Origin: Adiantum capillus-veneris
Lineage: Eukaryota; Streptophyta; Polypodiopsida; Polypodiales; Pteridaceae
Direction of reading: 5' to 3'
Length of the DNA stretch: 64,000 bases
Assembly (NCBI GenBank): GCA_014529385.2
Contig: CM043946.1
Coordinates: forward strand, 36,420,558 to 36,484,557
Shown in pieces: positions 10,187-21,640 of the stretch; position 1 is the first letter of the stretch, and the number at the start of each line of letters is the position of its first letter. The notes beneath the pieces were generated by a model. It did not search any database, was not told the origin of the DNA, and was given only the letters and a program-made list of their open reading frames with translations. A program made the translations under genes and the position numbers.

Positions 10187-11329
10187 TCAACCATTGTCAG
10201 TGCATAAGCATTTAAGCTTCTTGCCACTCTGATTCTCCACAAGTGTCACAAACGTTTTGAAAACAATAAACGCTTCATCCTTGTGCTTGAGAAAGTAAAC
10301 CCATACTTTCCTCGAGTAATCATCTATAAATGTCATAAAGTAAGAAGCTCCCCCTAGAGATAGGTTAGGCATAGGTCCACACAAATCACTATGAACAAGT
10401 GCCAACTGTGTATCTCTTCTACTGCTTCTATGCTTATGTGGCTGCTGTGTTTGTTTACCATACAGACAATGTTCACAGAATTCAAAATCATTAAATGAAA
10501 AGCCAGTCAAATAACCAAAACGAGACAAGATTTCCATTCCCTTCTTGGACATATGTCCTAACCGGCTATGCCACAAAGAAACGTTCGGCTGCTCGGTTAC
10601 ATTGATTACATTTTTAGAGACATTTGATACATAAATCATGTAAAGTCCTCCAGACTTTACTCCATGTGCTACTGTCATAGAACCCTTGGATATCTTCCAC
10701 ATGTTCTGTCCAAAAGTGGTGACGTAGCCAGCATCATCAAGTAAACCTGTGCTGATCAAGCTCTTTGTAATTGCGGGAACATGTCTCACATTCTTCAGCG
10801 TGAAAGAAGAGCCATTCTGAAACTTCAATTGAACATCTCCAACACCTAAGATCTCACATGTCTGCCCATTGCCTAGCCGAACATGATCTTTAGTGGTCAC
10901 ATAAGAGGTAAACCACTCCTTGTTTGGAGACACATGAAGTGATGCCCCTGAGTCTATAATCCAGTCACTCAGTGCATTTCCATCAGATGCTGTAAGAAGA
11001 GCTGAGTCCATTGTATTCTTCAAAAAGTAGATGTCTCCTGACACTAGACTGTCATCCTCTGCAACAGTGTTTGTCACATTTATTTCTTGAATCTTCACTG
11101 AGGACTTGTTCTTCTCACCATGGTCTTCAGCTTTCTCTTTGCCTTTTTCTACTTTCCATTCTCTGCAGTCTCTTTTCATGTGACCCTTCTTGCCACAATG
11201 GTAGCATTCTATGTCACTCTTGCCTTTAGCACTGCGGGACTTTCTATGAGACTGATTCCTCTTTCCACCTTTGTACTTTTCTTTGGTTCTTCCCCTGACA
11301 ACTAAGGCTGTTCCTTTGCCTTTGTCCAT
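10187..11329 (-). pseudogene. Copia nucleocapsid, protease and integrase core
   Basis: A 380-codon open stretch of the gag-pol frame. It has a CCHC zinc knuckle CYHCGKKGHMKRDC (residues 42-55), a retropepsin active site DSGA (126-129), an integrase HHCC zinc finger (H254, H259, C285, C288) and the first two catalytic aspartates (HSDLCGP ~314 and CTDNG ~378). It ends at a TGA at 10187-10189 directly after DNG, just before EYVSKAF, so the integrase is cut between its second Asp and its Glu. Domain order is as usual for copia. Confidence 0.93.
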
Positions 11330-11920
11330 TGTCTTTCTATTGGTTTCTTCAATAAGCAGACTTCCTTATACACCTGCTATGTTCAAGCCATCTGGAGGTG
11401 CAGAATTACTCAAAGCTGTGCGAAAAGTGTCCCAACTTTCCGGCAATGTGATCAACAGGAACATAGCTCTAACAGGTTCATCAAACTTGACACCTTGAGC
11501 TTACAACTGACTATAGATTGTGTTGAATTCATTCAGATGATTGGACATAGGTGTCCCTTCTTTCATCTTCAAGTCAACAAGCTTCTTAAGCCAGTATACC
11601 TGTGAAGCTGCACTCTGCTTCTCATAAAGATCACTAAGCTTTAACCATGCTTGATAAGTCGACATCTCGTCTGCTACATTGAAGTAAACGCTTTCTGCCA
11701 AAGTCAGCATAATGGTAGAAAGTGCCAATTCATCCATTTCGCTCCATTCATCTTTGTCCATATCTTCTGGTTTTATCCCCTTGAGCTTTATAGGTTTTAT
11801 CTGCTTCTTTTGTACCAACACGTGCCAAATCTGCTTCTTCCACAATGGGAAATTGGTTCCATCCAGCTTCTTGATATTGTAAAGAGCAGTGTCCTGTGAT
11901 CCAGCCATAGCACGCTTCAC
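11330..11920 (-). pseudogene. Copia gag, two in-frame stops
   Basis: Starts at the ATG at 11920 (MKRAMAGSQ). LDGTNFPLWKKQI is the usual start of the copia gag domain, with WLKLSDLYEKQ and VDLKMKEG further on. TAA at 11501-11503 interrupts after YSQL, and the same frame resumes with AQGVKFDEPVRA and LPESWDTF. A second TAA lies near 11360, before LLIEETNRK. It is in frame with the downstream zinc knuckle. Confidence 0.88.
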
Positions 11921-13001
11921 AGTAGTTTACTTTCCTAGGAAAAATTCGGCAGAGTTTCCCATGTAAACTGACCTCTGAACCAATATCAACCTGTCAAATG
12001 AACCAAGAAAGCTTCAGATTCTGCAGAAATTTTGGCAGAGTCTCCTTTGTAAAATGGCTATGGTGTACTCAAAAACAGACCAAAAATAGCTCAAAAAACC
12101 ACTATCTCTCTAACACTGTAAGCTGTGGGTAAACCTGTCCTGCACCTGTACTGTCTCTCACTGTCCTGCACTGTCCTGTCACTGTCCTGTAAGCATAGAC
12201 TGCGACAATGCCTCAACGGCAGTAAAGCAAAGATGCAATCCCAACTGTCTAACTCATAGTCAATACATCCTAGCTGCCTATCTAAGGGTGCTCGAGGGAT
12301 CGCTCCAAGACCTATATCACCGAAAGGATCTCAACATTCGAGAATCCCCCAGCTCAATAAAACCTCACTTGACCCTCAACAAAGGCTGCAGTAAATCTGA
12401 CAGTACATAGACTTCCCACAGAGTCATACATCCACAAATTTCCCACTGTATACTGTAACCGCTGTGGCAGTTGTTTGCTGCGTGACTCACAGCCAGCAAA
12501 CCCTCAACAAACATACATCATCTCTGACAATACATCCCATGTGGAAGTACCTGCAATGTCAGGATGAAATCTGGAATATCAAGCAGCAAACACAAGCTAC
12601 CTGATGAACTAGTGGATGTCGCCTACAGTCTGTGTGTAGATGCGCCCGTGTCGTATGTGACACGCCTCCAAGAACTGTGAGCTGTCCTTCGATGTGTAGA
12701 CAACCACAAATCAACACTCTGGGAGTGTCGATATCCTCAGCACCTGCAGTCGTAGGCCGAAAACCCCAAATTTGCAGAGTCGGATCTGCACCCGCTGAGA
12801 CCACGTAGTCAAAAATGGCCCGCGCAGAACTTTGTCGAAGCCGAACGGTGGCCGAGATGACCTCATAATGAAATTCTAAGCAGACCAAGCCCTCCGGGTT
12901 CTCCCACAAGATTTGGGGCCGTGTCTTTGCTTGTCGAATTTCACTCCAATTTGAGCTGGTGACTCTAGCCTCCTGTAGTGCTGCCTCGAGCCTCGATCTG
13001 A
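11921..13001 (-). other. Copia leader (untranslated)
   Basis: About 1.08 kb between the PBS and the gag ATG with no convincing frame. Near 12146-12195 it carries a low-complexity series of CTGTCC-type short repeats. Confidence 0.7.
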
Positions 13002-13013
13002 GCTCTGATACCA
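13002..13013 (-). promoter_or_regulatory. Copia primer-binding site
   Basis: Minus strand TGGTATCAGAGC, the perfect plant initiator-Met tRNA primer site, two bases inside the 5' LTR end. Confidence 0.92.
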
Positions 13014-13015
13014 GT

Positions 13016-13207
13016 TGAAGGAGTACGAGTGGAAGTACGACGCGAGAGAGAGTGCGAGAAGAAGAGCACGATGATATGGTGAACTCGCTCTACTGTAATG
13101 TATAGAGCATAGTGAGTTCTTATTAGGTTTTTACAAAAGAATATGTGTATATACCTGGCGGCCCGCCCACTTACCTGGGCGACCACATTGGGCTTTATAC
13201 CCCAACA
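13016..13207 (-). repeat. Copia 5' LTR (192 bp)
   Basis: On the minus strand it runs TGTTGGGG...TCCTTCA, a canonical TG...CA LTR. It aligns along its full length with 7648-7839, with about 7 transitions between them. Confidence 0.93.
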
Positions 13208-13212
13208 AAAAC

Positions 13213-13764
13213 ATAATTCGTTGATAGGGCTGATGGATCACCTCTGGACTCGGCTGTGTAGACATGTCATAGGCGCATCTGACATTAGTTTCCTGGTCTT
13301 AGAAAAAGATGGAGTCCGAGGCTTGAGCTGGCTGGAAGATGTCAAAAACCTCCAAGAGGGTTTTGCATATCTTTCTCATCATTATGCAAGGTACGTCAGG
13401 AGAGCTAGTGAACAATTTTATGACACCCTTTAGGGTTTTCACCATATATTGCTCACTCATTCTCTTACCTGCCTTCAAGCGAGGTAACCTTGGGTAATGA
13501 AGCCATGTGGGATGGTTGCGTCGGATGAGAGAGTGCTCTTTCTAGGTTCTCATTCGTGGTAGAATGCAGAAGCTCAGATAATCTCTAATGGCTTTAGGTG
13601 CTTCTACCAGATGGACTAGGTACTGTGGGTACTTAATAAGCCACCCCTTTCTCCATTTCGCCTTTGAATTCACTATTAGATTGCCTCATCTGGCCAATTG
13701 ATATTTCTAGTGGAAAGTGGGACCATGGCCTCCTCTTGTATTCTCTTGTTCAGGGTTATTGCTT
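13213..13764. other. Stretch without a recognisable gene
   Basis: A short plus-strand open frame ends at 13433 but has no domain I recognise. The DNA may belong to the same decayed element as the coiled-coil frame that follows on the minus strand. Confidence 0.45.
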
Positions 13765-14400
13765 CATACTTCAGTAGAGGATATGGGAGTGAGGGCCTTC
13801 TGTAGCTCACTTTCTTCTTCCTTGGTTAGATCCCTTGGCTCTTCAGAGGGTCCTACAGGGATTTCCTCTTGCATGGGTTGTGCTTTCGGATCTTCAAAGT
13901 CTTCTAGGTTGATTCCTTTCGCGGTGGCAGGGCCTTGGCTTTACTGTGGCTCTTCCACACTTTGTCTCTTCAGTTCTTCTATGGACTTTTTTATGTTCCT
14001 CTTCAGCCTTTGTTGCTTCCTTGGCTGTCGTTATAAGCAAGTCATTCATCTCTTCTAGGAGTTTCATCAACTGCTCGTTCTCTTCCTTAAGGACCTTCCT
14101 TTTGTCTTCTAGTATCTTCTCCACCACAAGGGATCCTTCTACCATCATTATCCTTTGTCATCTTTCTAGCATCAATTCTTTCTGCAATTCTTTGAGTTGT
14201 TCTTCAAACACATTGGCTTCTTGGCTGGTACTTGCTGAGCCAATTCTTGCTCTTCTAGGAGGTGCCCTCAACCTTTGAATGGTCTGCTCCTTGACTTGGA
14301 TTTGATCTTTCAGCTCTATGACCTCGTCTTGAACCACCTCTTGTGCTAACTCTACCTTCTCTTTTGCATCTCTGAGGCTTTCTACCTCCTTGAACAACAA
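13765..14400 (-). pseudogene. Broken coiled-coil protein of unknown function
   Basis: Minus-strand coding-like region. From 14400 the frame encodes a Glu/Lys/Leu-rich heptad pattern (for example VESLRDAKEKVELAQEV), then a basic Arg/Pro stretch, then another coiled coil. A TGA at 14158-14160 follows LMLER, and the same frame reopens to 13894 (IMMVEGSLVVEK, EENEQLMKLLEEMND). Past about 13945 a different frame stays open with acidic sequence (DLTKEEESELQKAL), which suggests one indel. It could be the variable gag/N-terminal part of a gypsy element, since a decayed gypsy follows, but I do not recognise it. Confidence 0.4.
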
Positions 14401-14439
14401 AAGACTTCACAATTGGGACTAAAATAAGCATTGTGGAAT

Positions 14440-16204
14440 CAATTAAATATTTAGGACTTCACAATTGGGACCAAAATATTCATTGGACAAGACTGTAGTA
14501 GGCTTTGCTATCTTTGATGATCATGGGTAAAGCTTGTTATCCAAAGGGCGAGTATTGGAAGAAGTCCACTGCAACAATGATGTTGAGTATGCTGCCTTAC
14601 CTAGGATTGGAGTGGTGCGCACAAAATGAGATTCAACGTCTCAATGCTTTTGGCGATGCAACGCTAGTGGTGAAACAAGTGAATGATACTTGGGCATGCA
14701 AGAATCATGGTCTTTTAAGTCATTAAATCATATAAAAGCTCTTTTATGTTAATTTAGGGAAGTACAAGTACACCATGTCCCTAGAGAAGAGAAACAAGAA
14801 GCTAATGCTCTTGCTAGTGCACAACTACAAAGTTTTTTAGCAAGAGCAATTTCACTAAAGTCTTGTTTATTTCAAGGGAGTGATTGCATGACTGACATTA
14901 TCCACCTCTTAGAAACACGTGAGTGCCCTAGTGGTGGGCCAAAAGCAATGGTTAGTATGCAAAGAATCCAAGTATTGTCTTATCAATGTTGATCTTTACT
15001 ACAAGGGTAAGGATCAAATCATGAGAAAGGTGCCTCTCTCCATTGACATTAGGGAGATACTAGCAAGCTGTAATGATGAAGTCTGTGGAGGGCACTTTTC
15101 ACTTCACATTACCTGTAGGAAAATTCTATAAGTTGGGTTTGTTTGGCCTAGCCTACAAAGGAATGTTCACCATTGGTGTAAGACATGTAAATACTATCAA
15201 ACGTCTTGGGAATGAAGGCTCACCTATGAGCCACAAACTCCTATCATCTCATATACTCCATTTGAGAAATGGGGGATAGATGCCATTGGACCCCTACTTT
15301 ATGCTCAATCTGGTAAGTGCTATATCATCATGGGCGTGGACTACATGACTTGATAGGCAAAAACAATGGCAACGACTCACATCACTGCTAAGAAAGTGGC
15401 CGAGTGTATTTGAGCAAATTTGTTGCAGATTTGGAACTCCTCTTGAGATCATCTCAAACAAGGAGCTCGGATTTTGAGGGGATCCGGTTGAAGAACTCAT
15501 GAAAAACCTAGCAATCTCTCGATGACAATCCAAACCATACTATTTGCAATGCAATGGCATGGTGGAAAATCCAACAATATGATATGCACGATCATTACTA
15601 AATAGGTAAACAACTAGCCTAATGACAGGGATAAACACATTTATTTTGCACTTTGGACTTATAGAACATCTTTTAGGACATCACTTGGATTCACACTATT
15701 TCATCTTGTTTATGGCAAAGAGAAAAATTTTGCCCATAAAAGTCCAACTAGCAAGCTTCAAAGTGCTAGCTAGATAGGTAAAACCTATTGCAATGCACCT
15801 AATGGATAACATTTTGGATCTAGAGCAATTACAACTAGATAAAGATAAATTCATCGCTCATTATGCTACATAGGTTGAGCAAGGGCACAACTAATTCAAA
15901 AAGGGACTCAAAGCCAAGGGTTTAAGGAATGCTTGTGCTTAGATATGACAATAGGTTTGACACTTGAAAGGTTGAGAAATTCATGTCAAGATGGGAAGGG
16001 CCATTTATCATTCTCAAATGCTACACCAATGGCAGCTACAAACTCATGGATGCCATTGGAAAATTGCATCAAACCAAAGTCAATGGATGGAGACTTAAAC
16101 CCTTAATCCAACTGTTTGATCCAATTTCTATGATGAATATCCCAGAAGAGGATGCCCTCTCTACCTCAACAAGTGGATATTCTAGCATGAAGCTAGAGGC
16201 ATGA
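14440..16204 (+). pseudogene. Decayed gypsy RNase H, integrase and C-terminal tail
   Basis: Heavily broken plus-strand pol 3' half, related to gypsy E at 58.7-60.4 kb. In changing frames one reads an RNase H end (VHHVPREEKQEANALA near 14762), ECPSGG, an integrase Zn-finger area (14900-15130), MGVDYMT near 15335, and finally a clean 74-codon frame 15983-16204 (SRWEGPFIILKCYTNGSYK, then KVNGWRLKPL) that matches the C-terminal tail of gypsy E (PRWEGPFIIK, RVNGWR). Many stops and indels make it an old insertion. Confidence 0.8.
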
Positions 16205-16407
16205 ATACCTCTAGACTAAGGGGAGGGCTAATGAGGGTTGCTTTTAAAAAAAATTAATCCACCTCTCTCCTTTGTGAGAGAGCCTTCCCCGACTCTTTCA
16301 TCCTCACATATTATCTATATAAGTTCTATTGCTATTTTATATCTTAACATTGATAAAAAAATTATACTATTGACCATCATTATTTGAACCACCTATTTCT
16401 GTCCCAC

Positions 16408-17218
16408 TATTGGGCATGTTTGCATGAAAATTTTGAACTCCTTTCCCCCCCCCACCCCCACCCCCACCCCCCCGTCCCCATCCCCCCCTTGTACTTTCGT
16501 AGATTATCGACCATTGACGTTGCCTACAAGGTTTAGATGGCATGTGTCCCTTAGCGTATGTTTAGAAAATTTGGAGAGTGATTTTTCTTCACCACACTTG
16601 AAATGGTGTGTCTATCACAAGATGAATATTATCCTTTTTTTCTAAAATTACATACAAACTTATATCCCAAAATGCATCTATTTCTGGCCTCGTGCGAGGA
16701 GGGTGGGAGAAAAAAGGACCTCAAAAAATTTCATGCAAACATGCCCAATGGGCCTTGAATATGCCAAATAGTGACCCTACATGGGCCACTTTTGCTTGAT
16801 GTGACAAAAAATGGTATGGCTAAAATTTGCTTGCTTGTGGCCAGGGCTTTTTTTGTTGTATCAAGCAAAATTGGCCCATGTAGGGCCATTATCTTGCCTA
16901 TTTGAGGCCCATTGGGCATGTTTGCATGAAATTTTTTGACTCTCTTTGCCCCCACCCAGCGTCCCCATCCCCACCTCGTACTTTCATTGATTACCACCCA
17001 TTGACGTTGACTACAAGATGTAGATGACATGTGTCCCTAAGCGTATATTTAGAAAACTTGCGATAACAGAGTGCTTTTCGCTCACCACACTTAAAATGAC
17101 GTATCATAACCTCATACACTGTGTTTAAGAGTTCATCCACCATAAGGTGAATTTCATCCATTTTTTGCTAAAATTACATACAAACTTATATCCCAAAATG
17201 CATCTATTTCTAGCCTTC
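16408..17218. repeat. Two direct repeats (~290-310 bp) in tandem arrangement
   Basis: 16408-16692 and 16906-17218 share CATTGGGCATGTTTGCATGA at the start, a C-rich run, GTACTTTC, CATTGACGTTG, ATGTGTCCCT, and end with a near-identical ~50-base stretch including ACATACAAACTTATATCCC. The second copy carries extra bases (about 17060-17145). Between them lies the fold-back at 16721-16942, which overlaps the start of the second repeat. Confidence 0.8.
16721..16942. repeat. Fold-back: inverted repeat with ~90-bp arms
   Basis: The left arm 16721-16811 and right arm 16848-16942 are reverse complements. The outer ~32 bases (TCAAAAAATTTCATGCAAAC and following) match perfectly and the inner part has a few mismatches. 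The ~36-base loop is AT-rich. It resembles a MITE or fold-back element, but no flanking short target duplication could be defined. Confidence 0.8.
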
Positions 17219-18142
17219 GGGGGCGCCGCCCTCCCTTGGATCCCCCTGGCGACACAAATAAAGAGAGGGATCCAAAACCAGATGCACAACATTGCTAGCA
17301 TATGCGCCCAACATGGATTTTTGGAAAGGTGGAAATGTGCACTAGACTTACTATTTACAAGTGAGTAATTATTTACACAAGATCTAAATGATTTTTGAGT
17401 GATGGCACATTGTACACAATAGTCAAAAATACGTTTAATCACAATTTGTTAATACATTGGGTGTCGAGTCACATTGCTTGAAGGGTAACAAAAGGGTTTT
17501 GGTTACAAATGGAGATCTTATTAACAACGGACTAACTACATGTCCTTTCCATGATCATCACACATTTAATGTGGTTTGCATGCAAGTTGGTGTCCTCAAA
17601 GAGACCCACTAAATGTGCCTCCATGGACTACACAAAGAGGCCCACCAAATGCACCTCTATGGACTGCCATATGTGTGCATAGACTATGGACCATGTGCAC
17701 GGAGAATATGCTGCCAAACAAATTGACCATTTTAGAAATGAGTAAAAAAGTATGAAAGAGAACATGATGCAAGGATTTTATTTTACCATGTAAGGCACAA
17801 TTTTTGTTTCACCCCATGCTATGCAAATCACCTCTGTGAACTCCGTCGACACAAAATTGAAAGGCTTGGTAGAAAGGGCCCTTGTACATCTACCTTATTG
17901 AAACAGCTGCTTAGCAAATGGACTTGGTCATCCTATCTTTGGGGACCACATATGCCTCTTCAAAGAAATTCCTAAGACACAAAACCAAAACATCACCACC
18001 CAAGCAACTCATGTGAAAATTACATTAAAGCATCACTTAAGAGTATCTCCTTTCTTCTCTACACCAAAAACCCTCTATTGCAAACATGTAATGTTATGAA
18101 ATAGAAGGTGATGTTGATGTTGATGTATCCACCATTACACAC
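17219..18142. other. Stretch without a recognisable gene
   Basis: AT-rich, no frame longer than about 100 codons and no family motif. It abuts the left end of gypsy LTR A. Confidence 0.5.
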
Positions 18143-18501
18143 TGATGGCTAGTTTTCGAAACCATGCCCGTGAGAACCACACCCTAAGGAAGGGAGGGTT
18201 TGTTACCAAAAGAAGAAAAAAAGAAAACAAAAATAAGACCTTTACCATTCACCATACCCCCCCCCCCCCCCCCCCCCCCCCATGGTTAACCACCGTAGGG
18301 CGCTGCCAGTTTGGCCACACCCCTCCATTATCACCAAAGGACAATCCCTCTCTCTCTTACTGTCCGACTCCGCTAATATTCTCTCTCCTACTCTGCTGTT
18401 GCAACATCCGGCCCGGTAGGTGCCCTTGGTATCTCTGTCACACTCCAGTCACGCGGGACGCCACAAATATTATTCTCTCTCTCTCTCTCTCTTACAAATA
18501 T

Positions 18502-18570
<69 letters not shown>

Positions 18571-18925
18571 TTGTCCATACTCCAGCCCCGGCGGGCCGTA
18601 CCCCCACCCCCTCTCGTCCACACTCCCTTCGGCCTTAAGCACCCCCCCCACCTTGGTGGACCACTGGCCTAAGCAAACTCCCCCCCTATCTACACCTAGC
18701 CTTAGCTTTCTCTCTCTCTTAGAAGTAGCCACGGTGGGCCTTAGGGCAAGCACCACCTCTCCCTCCCTCTATCTTTCACACCCTCTCTTCCTCTATCCTC
18801 TAAAACCCCCCCCCCCCCCCCCCCCCCCCCCCCACCATATTCTCTCTCATCTCCCCTCCCCTCACAACCCCTATCTCCCTCTGTCTCTCTCTCTTCCCTT
18901 GGTGGGAACCACCCCTTGGCCATAA

Positions 18926-18960
<35 letters not shown>

Positions 18961-19273
18961 AAGCAACCCCCCCCCTTCCTTGTCGCGCCCGCTGTTGCCT
19001 ACCCCCCCTCCTGGGCCTCGTGCTCATCCTCATCCCGCCCCCCCGCGCGTTTCTTGCCATACACCCCAACCCTATCCCCCTCTCCCCTCCCTCACCATGT
19101 CCCCCCTCATGCTCTCTCTCTCGTGCTCTGTCTCGCCCCCGTAGACCACACCCGACTTCACACCGCCGCTCGGGCTCCCTCTACACACACACAGCCCGTG
19201 CTGCGCCGCTTGACACACACACACACACACACACACACCCACACACACACACACCCGCTACGCACGCACAACG

Positions 19274-19307
<34 letters not shown>

Positions 19308-19367
19308 ACCCCCCATCCTCACCCCCTGTCTCTGCGTCGCCCACTACACTGCCGAAAACCAAAAATT

Positions 19368-19399
<32 letters not shown>

Positions 19400-20370
19400 T
19401 TATATATACACACCACACCCCCCCGTTCCCACGCATGCTCGCGCACACACATTCACTTACATATACACACACGCTCACGCGTAGGCACACACCTATATTC
19501 ACACATATACACACACGCATAAAAGCACGCACCACACACACCACATAAAAAAAATAAAAAAAGAAAGAAAAATGGCCATCAACATTGACAAAAAGGAGGA
19601 ACCCAAAGCAAGCGCCGCCAACAACAAAAAGAAGAAATGCGTCGAAGGCATGCCCCGATTGACCCCGAAAAGACGCACGTGCTACACCGACACAGCAACA
19701 ACACACCATTTGCCGGCATCGCGCAACCACGACGCCATTTCCAGTAATTTGTAGGTTATGTTCATCATTTCTTCCGTTTTCACCCAAGCCTTGTAAAATT
19801 CCCCAATTTGTAAATTCTATCTCTCTAGGTGATGGTCATAAAGGCCCACCTAGAGATTCTCATTTTTAATAACCTCCCAAAACAAAGCAAGGGTCAACCA
19901 CATCGGGCCCACCACTTGCTTTGTCTCGCCGATTAGCTTACCCTAATCAAACCGGGATTACCCTAATCCAAGCAGCCAACACCTATAAATTGGCACTGAG
20001 AGGTCACTATCAGGGGGGGGCAGTTCATGAGAGGTCTGCACTTGGTAGAGTATAGTGGGAAGAATTGACACCATTGGCATCACGGGGAAGGGGGGAGGGG
20101 CTTGTGTAATGGTTTGCCTTGACAATTGCACCATGTGAAGGGAGCCACGTCCACCTCTCGACTCCAATGGTCGATGCACACACACATACATGCTCTTGGT
20201 AGCAAGCTTCACAATCATTGAGTCGTCTTAGAGAACGCACCAAGTAGTTGCACCATCTTTTCTCCCTACCTCTCTATCACCACGGTGTGCCACCTCGCTG
20301 GAAGGAAGGTCATTGTAAATACTGCAGAAATAATTCTCCCTCACACCCCCGAGGGTTTTCATCATTTGAT

Positions 20371-20417
<47 letters not shown>

Positions 20418-20597
20418 CCTCTCTCTCTGTGTGTGTTTGTGTAAGTTTGCGGTGTTCATATCATCATGGTCTGCGTCCTAGCCGCTCAAAGCTAGGTGGT
20501 GCCCCCTGTTCGCATTACCATGACAGGCTCGAGGCGTGCCATTCAGCCCCGGCGTTTTAGAGGCCGTCGGGGTTCGGGGTTCTCTTTGCTCCCGTCA
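18143..20597 (+). repeat. Gypsy LTR A (2455 bp)
   Basis: Begins TGATGG and ends CCCGTCA. It carries built-in simple repeats: poly(C) at 18259-18281, (CT)n at 18503-18568, poly(C) at 18807-18833, (CT)n at 18928-18957, (CA)n at 19211-19253, poly(C) at 19273-19307, (TA)n at 19366-19386 and (CT)n at 20371-20427. A TATA box (TATAAAT, 19984-19990) precedes a conserved GGCACTGAGAGGTCACTA. In its last ~100 bases it is closer to LTR C than to its partner LTR B. Confidence 0.9.
19984..19990 (+). promoter_or_regulatory. Conserved TATA box of the A-E LTR family
   Basis: CACCTATAAA in CAACACCTATAAAYTGGCAC-like context is conserved in all five family LTRs (TATA at 19984, 24806, 39035, 42286 and 62495). 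Its place about 600 bases before the LTR end fits an LTR promoter, with transcription starting some 25-35 bases downstream. Confidence 0.6.
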
Positions 20598-20599
20598 TT

Positions 20600-20616
20600 T
20601 GGTGGCCCCACTGAGG
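20600..20616 (+). promoter_or_regulatory. Gypsy primer-binding site
   Basis: TGGTGGCCCCACTGAGG starts two bases after the LTR A end. The duplicate at 39681 reads TGGTGCCCCCACTGAGG. TGG (complement of a tRNA CCA end) at this spacing fits a PBS. I cannot name the tRNA. Confidence 0.65.
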
Positions 20617-20642
20617 AGGGTTTACAATGCTGAAAGTAACGC

Positions 20643-21300
20643 ATGCCATCAATCATGGACGAATGGCTGAAGGAATTTTCTAACTGGAAGACGAAAGAAG
20701 AGGCGACTAAGGAGGCACTAGCCGCCTTCATTGAAGTACTACTGCCAGGCTGTAGTGTCGTCAGTATTCAAGAGGTAAATTCTCCATGTCGTGTTGCTCG
20801 TTCTAACCACAAATTGAGAGCATCAGGTGGGAGGCCTATGAAATGCCATCACTGCTGTCAACCAACGCATTCTGTCAATGAGTGCCGACAGAGGAAGTGA
20901 AGAAAGAACGGCGAGTTTTACTTTTGGAGACTGCGGCACTCTCATGACAGTCAGATTTTCTGTAGCACCAAGTGTTTTCTCTCTAATGCTTTGAGAGGAA
21001 ACTACATCGACCACAAATTCTAAGTCCGGAGGCCTAAAGCATTTGGTGGACACAAGTGGGCCTACACTCTCTCTAGGCCTGGAGAGTTCAAATGAAGTTC
21101 GACCACCCAAGCGTTGTCGCCACATTGCAAAATGGAAAGCCGATTGAGGTAGAATCTTCTCGCCCATTCTGTTTTGAACCTAATGTGGAGGATTGCACGG
21201 ACTACTACAAGAGGTAGGAGCATGTGGTGAAGGTGTCACCTCGTCAACACCTGAGGTACGCAACCCTAGTGGTCAAGATCCTTGCCCTACACCCGATATG
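20643..21300 (+). pseudogene. Coding-like block in the gypsy leader, origin unknown
   Basis: Between the PBS and gag there is coding-like DNA in several frames. Blocks in order: MDEWLKEFSNWKTKEEATKE; a CX2CX4HX4C knuckle, CHHCCQPTHSVNEC, followed by RQRK; a frame rich in Ser/Gly ending VRPPKRCRHIAKWKAD; and a frame with VESSRPFCFEPNVEDC and a run of HLRYATLVVKI. Stops and frame changes separate the blocks, and the same blocks occur at 39742-40390 with indels. Knuckles belong to gag, but here it lies ahead of the gag domain at 21641, so this may be an older gag remnant or a captured host gene fragment. I do not recognise the protein. Confidence 0.4.
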
Positions 21301-21640
21301 GATAATAACAATAGGCAAAAAGTATTTCCTTTCCGTTTCTTGCAACACATGCATGTAAACGTGTATATTGATAGGAAGATATTCTACCAACAAAAGATTG
21401 TTTTCTTGTTCGAAGCCGAGATGCTTGATGAAATCCTCAGATCTCCACGTCCCATCATCTTGCCCTTCTGGATTACTACCACTCTTTTGATGTAAGCATC
21501 TTTACTCTGTTCTAGCTTTGTGATCCATTCTTTATCCTTTTTTAATCTATCCACCCAACCTTGTAAAAAGCCACGATGAGCCGCTACTATCATTAAGATA
21601 AATAAAGGAAAAAAAGTTTGTAATTTCCTGAGTCACTACC

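Larger units (their letters stand above)
7643..13212 (-). mobile_element. Complete Ty1/copia retrotransposon with target-site duplication
   Basis: The element occupies 7648-13207 and is flanked by the 5-bp direct repeat AAAAC (7643-7647 and 13208-13212). On the minus strand the order is 5' LTR (13016-13207), initiator-Met-type PBS (13002-13013), a ~1.1-kb leader, gag, protease, integrase, reverse transcriptase/RNase H, a purine-rich PPT and the 3' LTR (7648-7839). Integrase before RT defines the copia superfamily. The two 192-bp LTRs differ by about 7 substitutions by eye, all transitions. The single gag-pol frame has four in-frame stops and one frameshift, so this copy is dead but structurally whole. 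Confidence 0.95.

Noticed and set aside
19072-19787. Val-Cys rich and Thr-His rich frames inside the LTRs
   Set aside because: They translate CA/GT and TA tracts of the LTR; no conserved protein.
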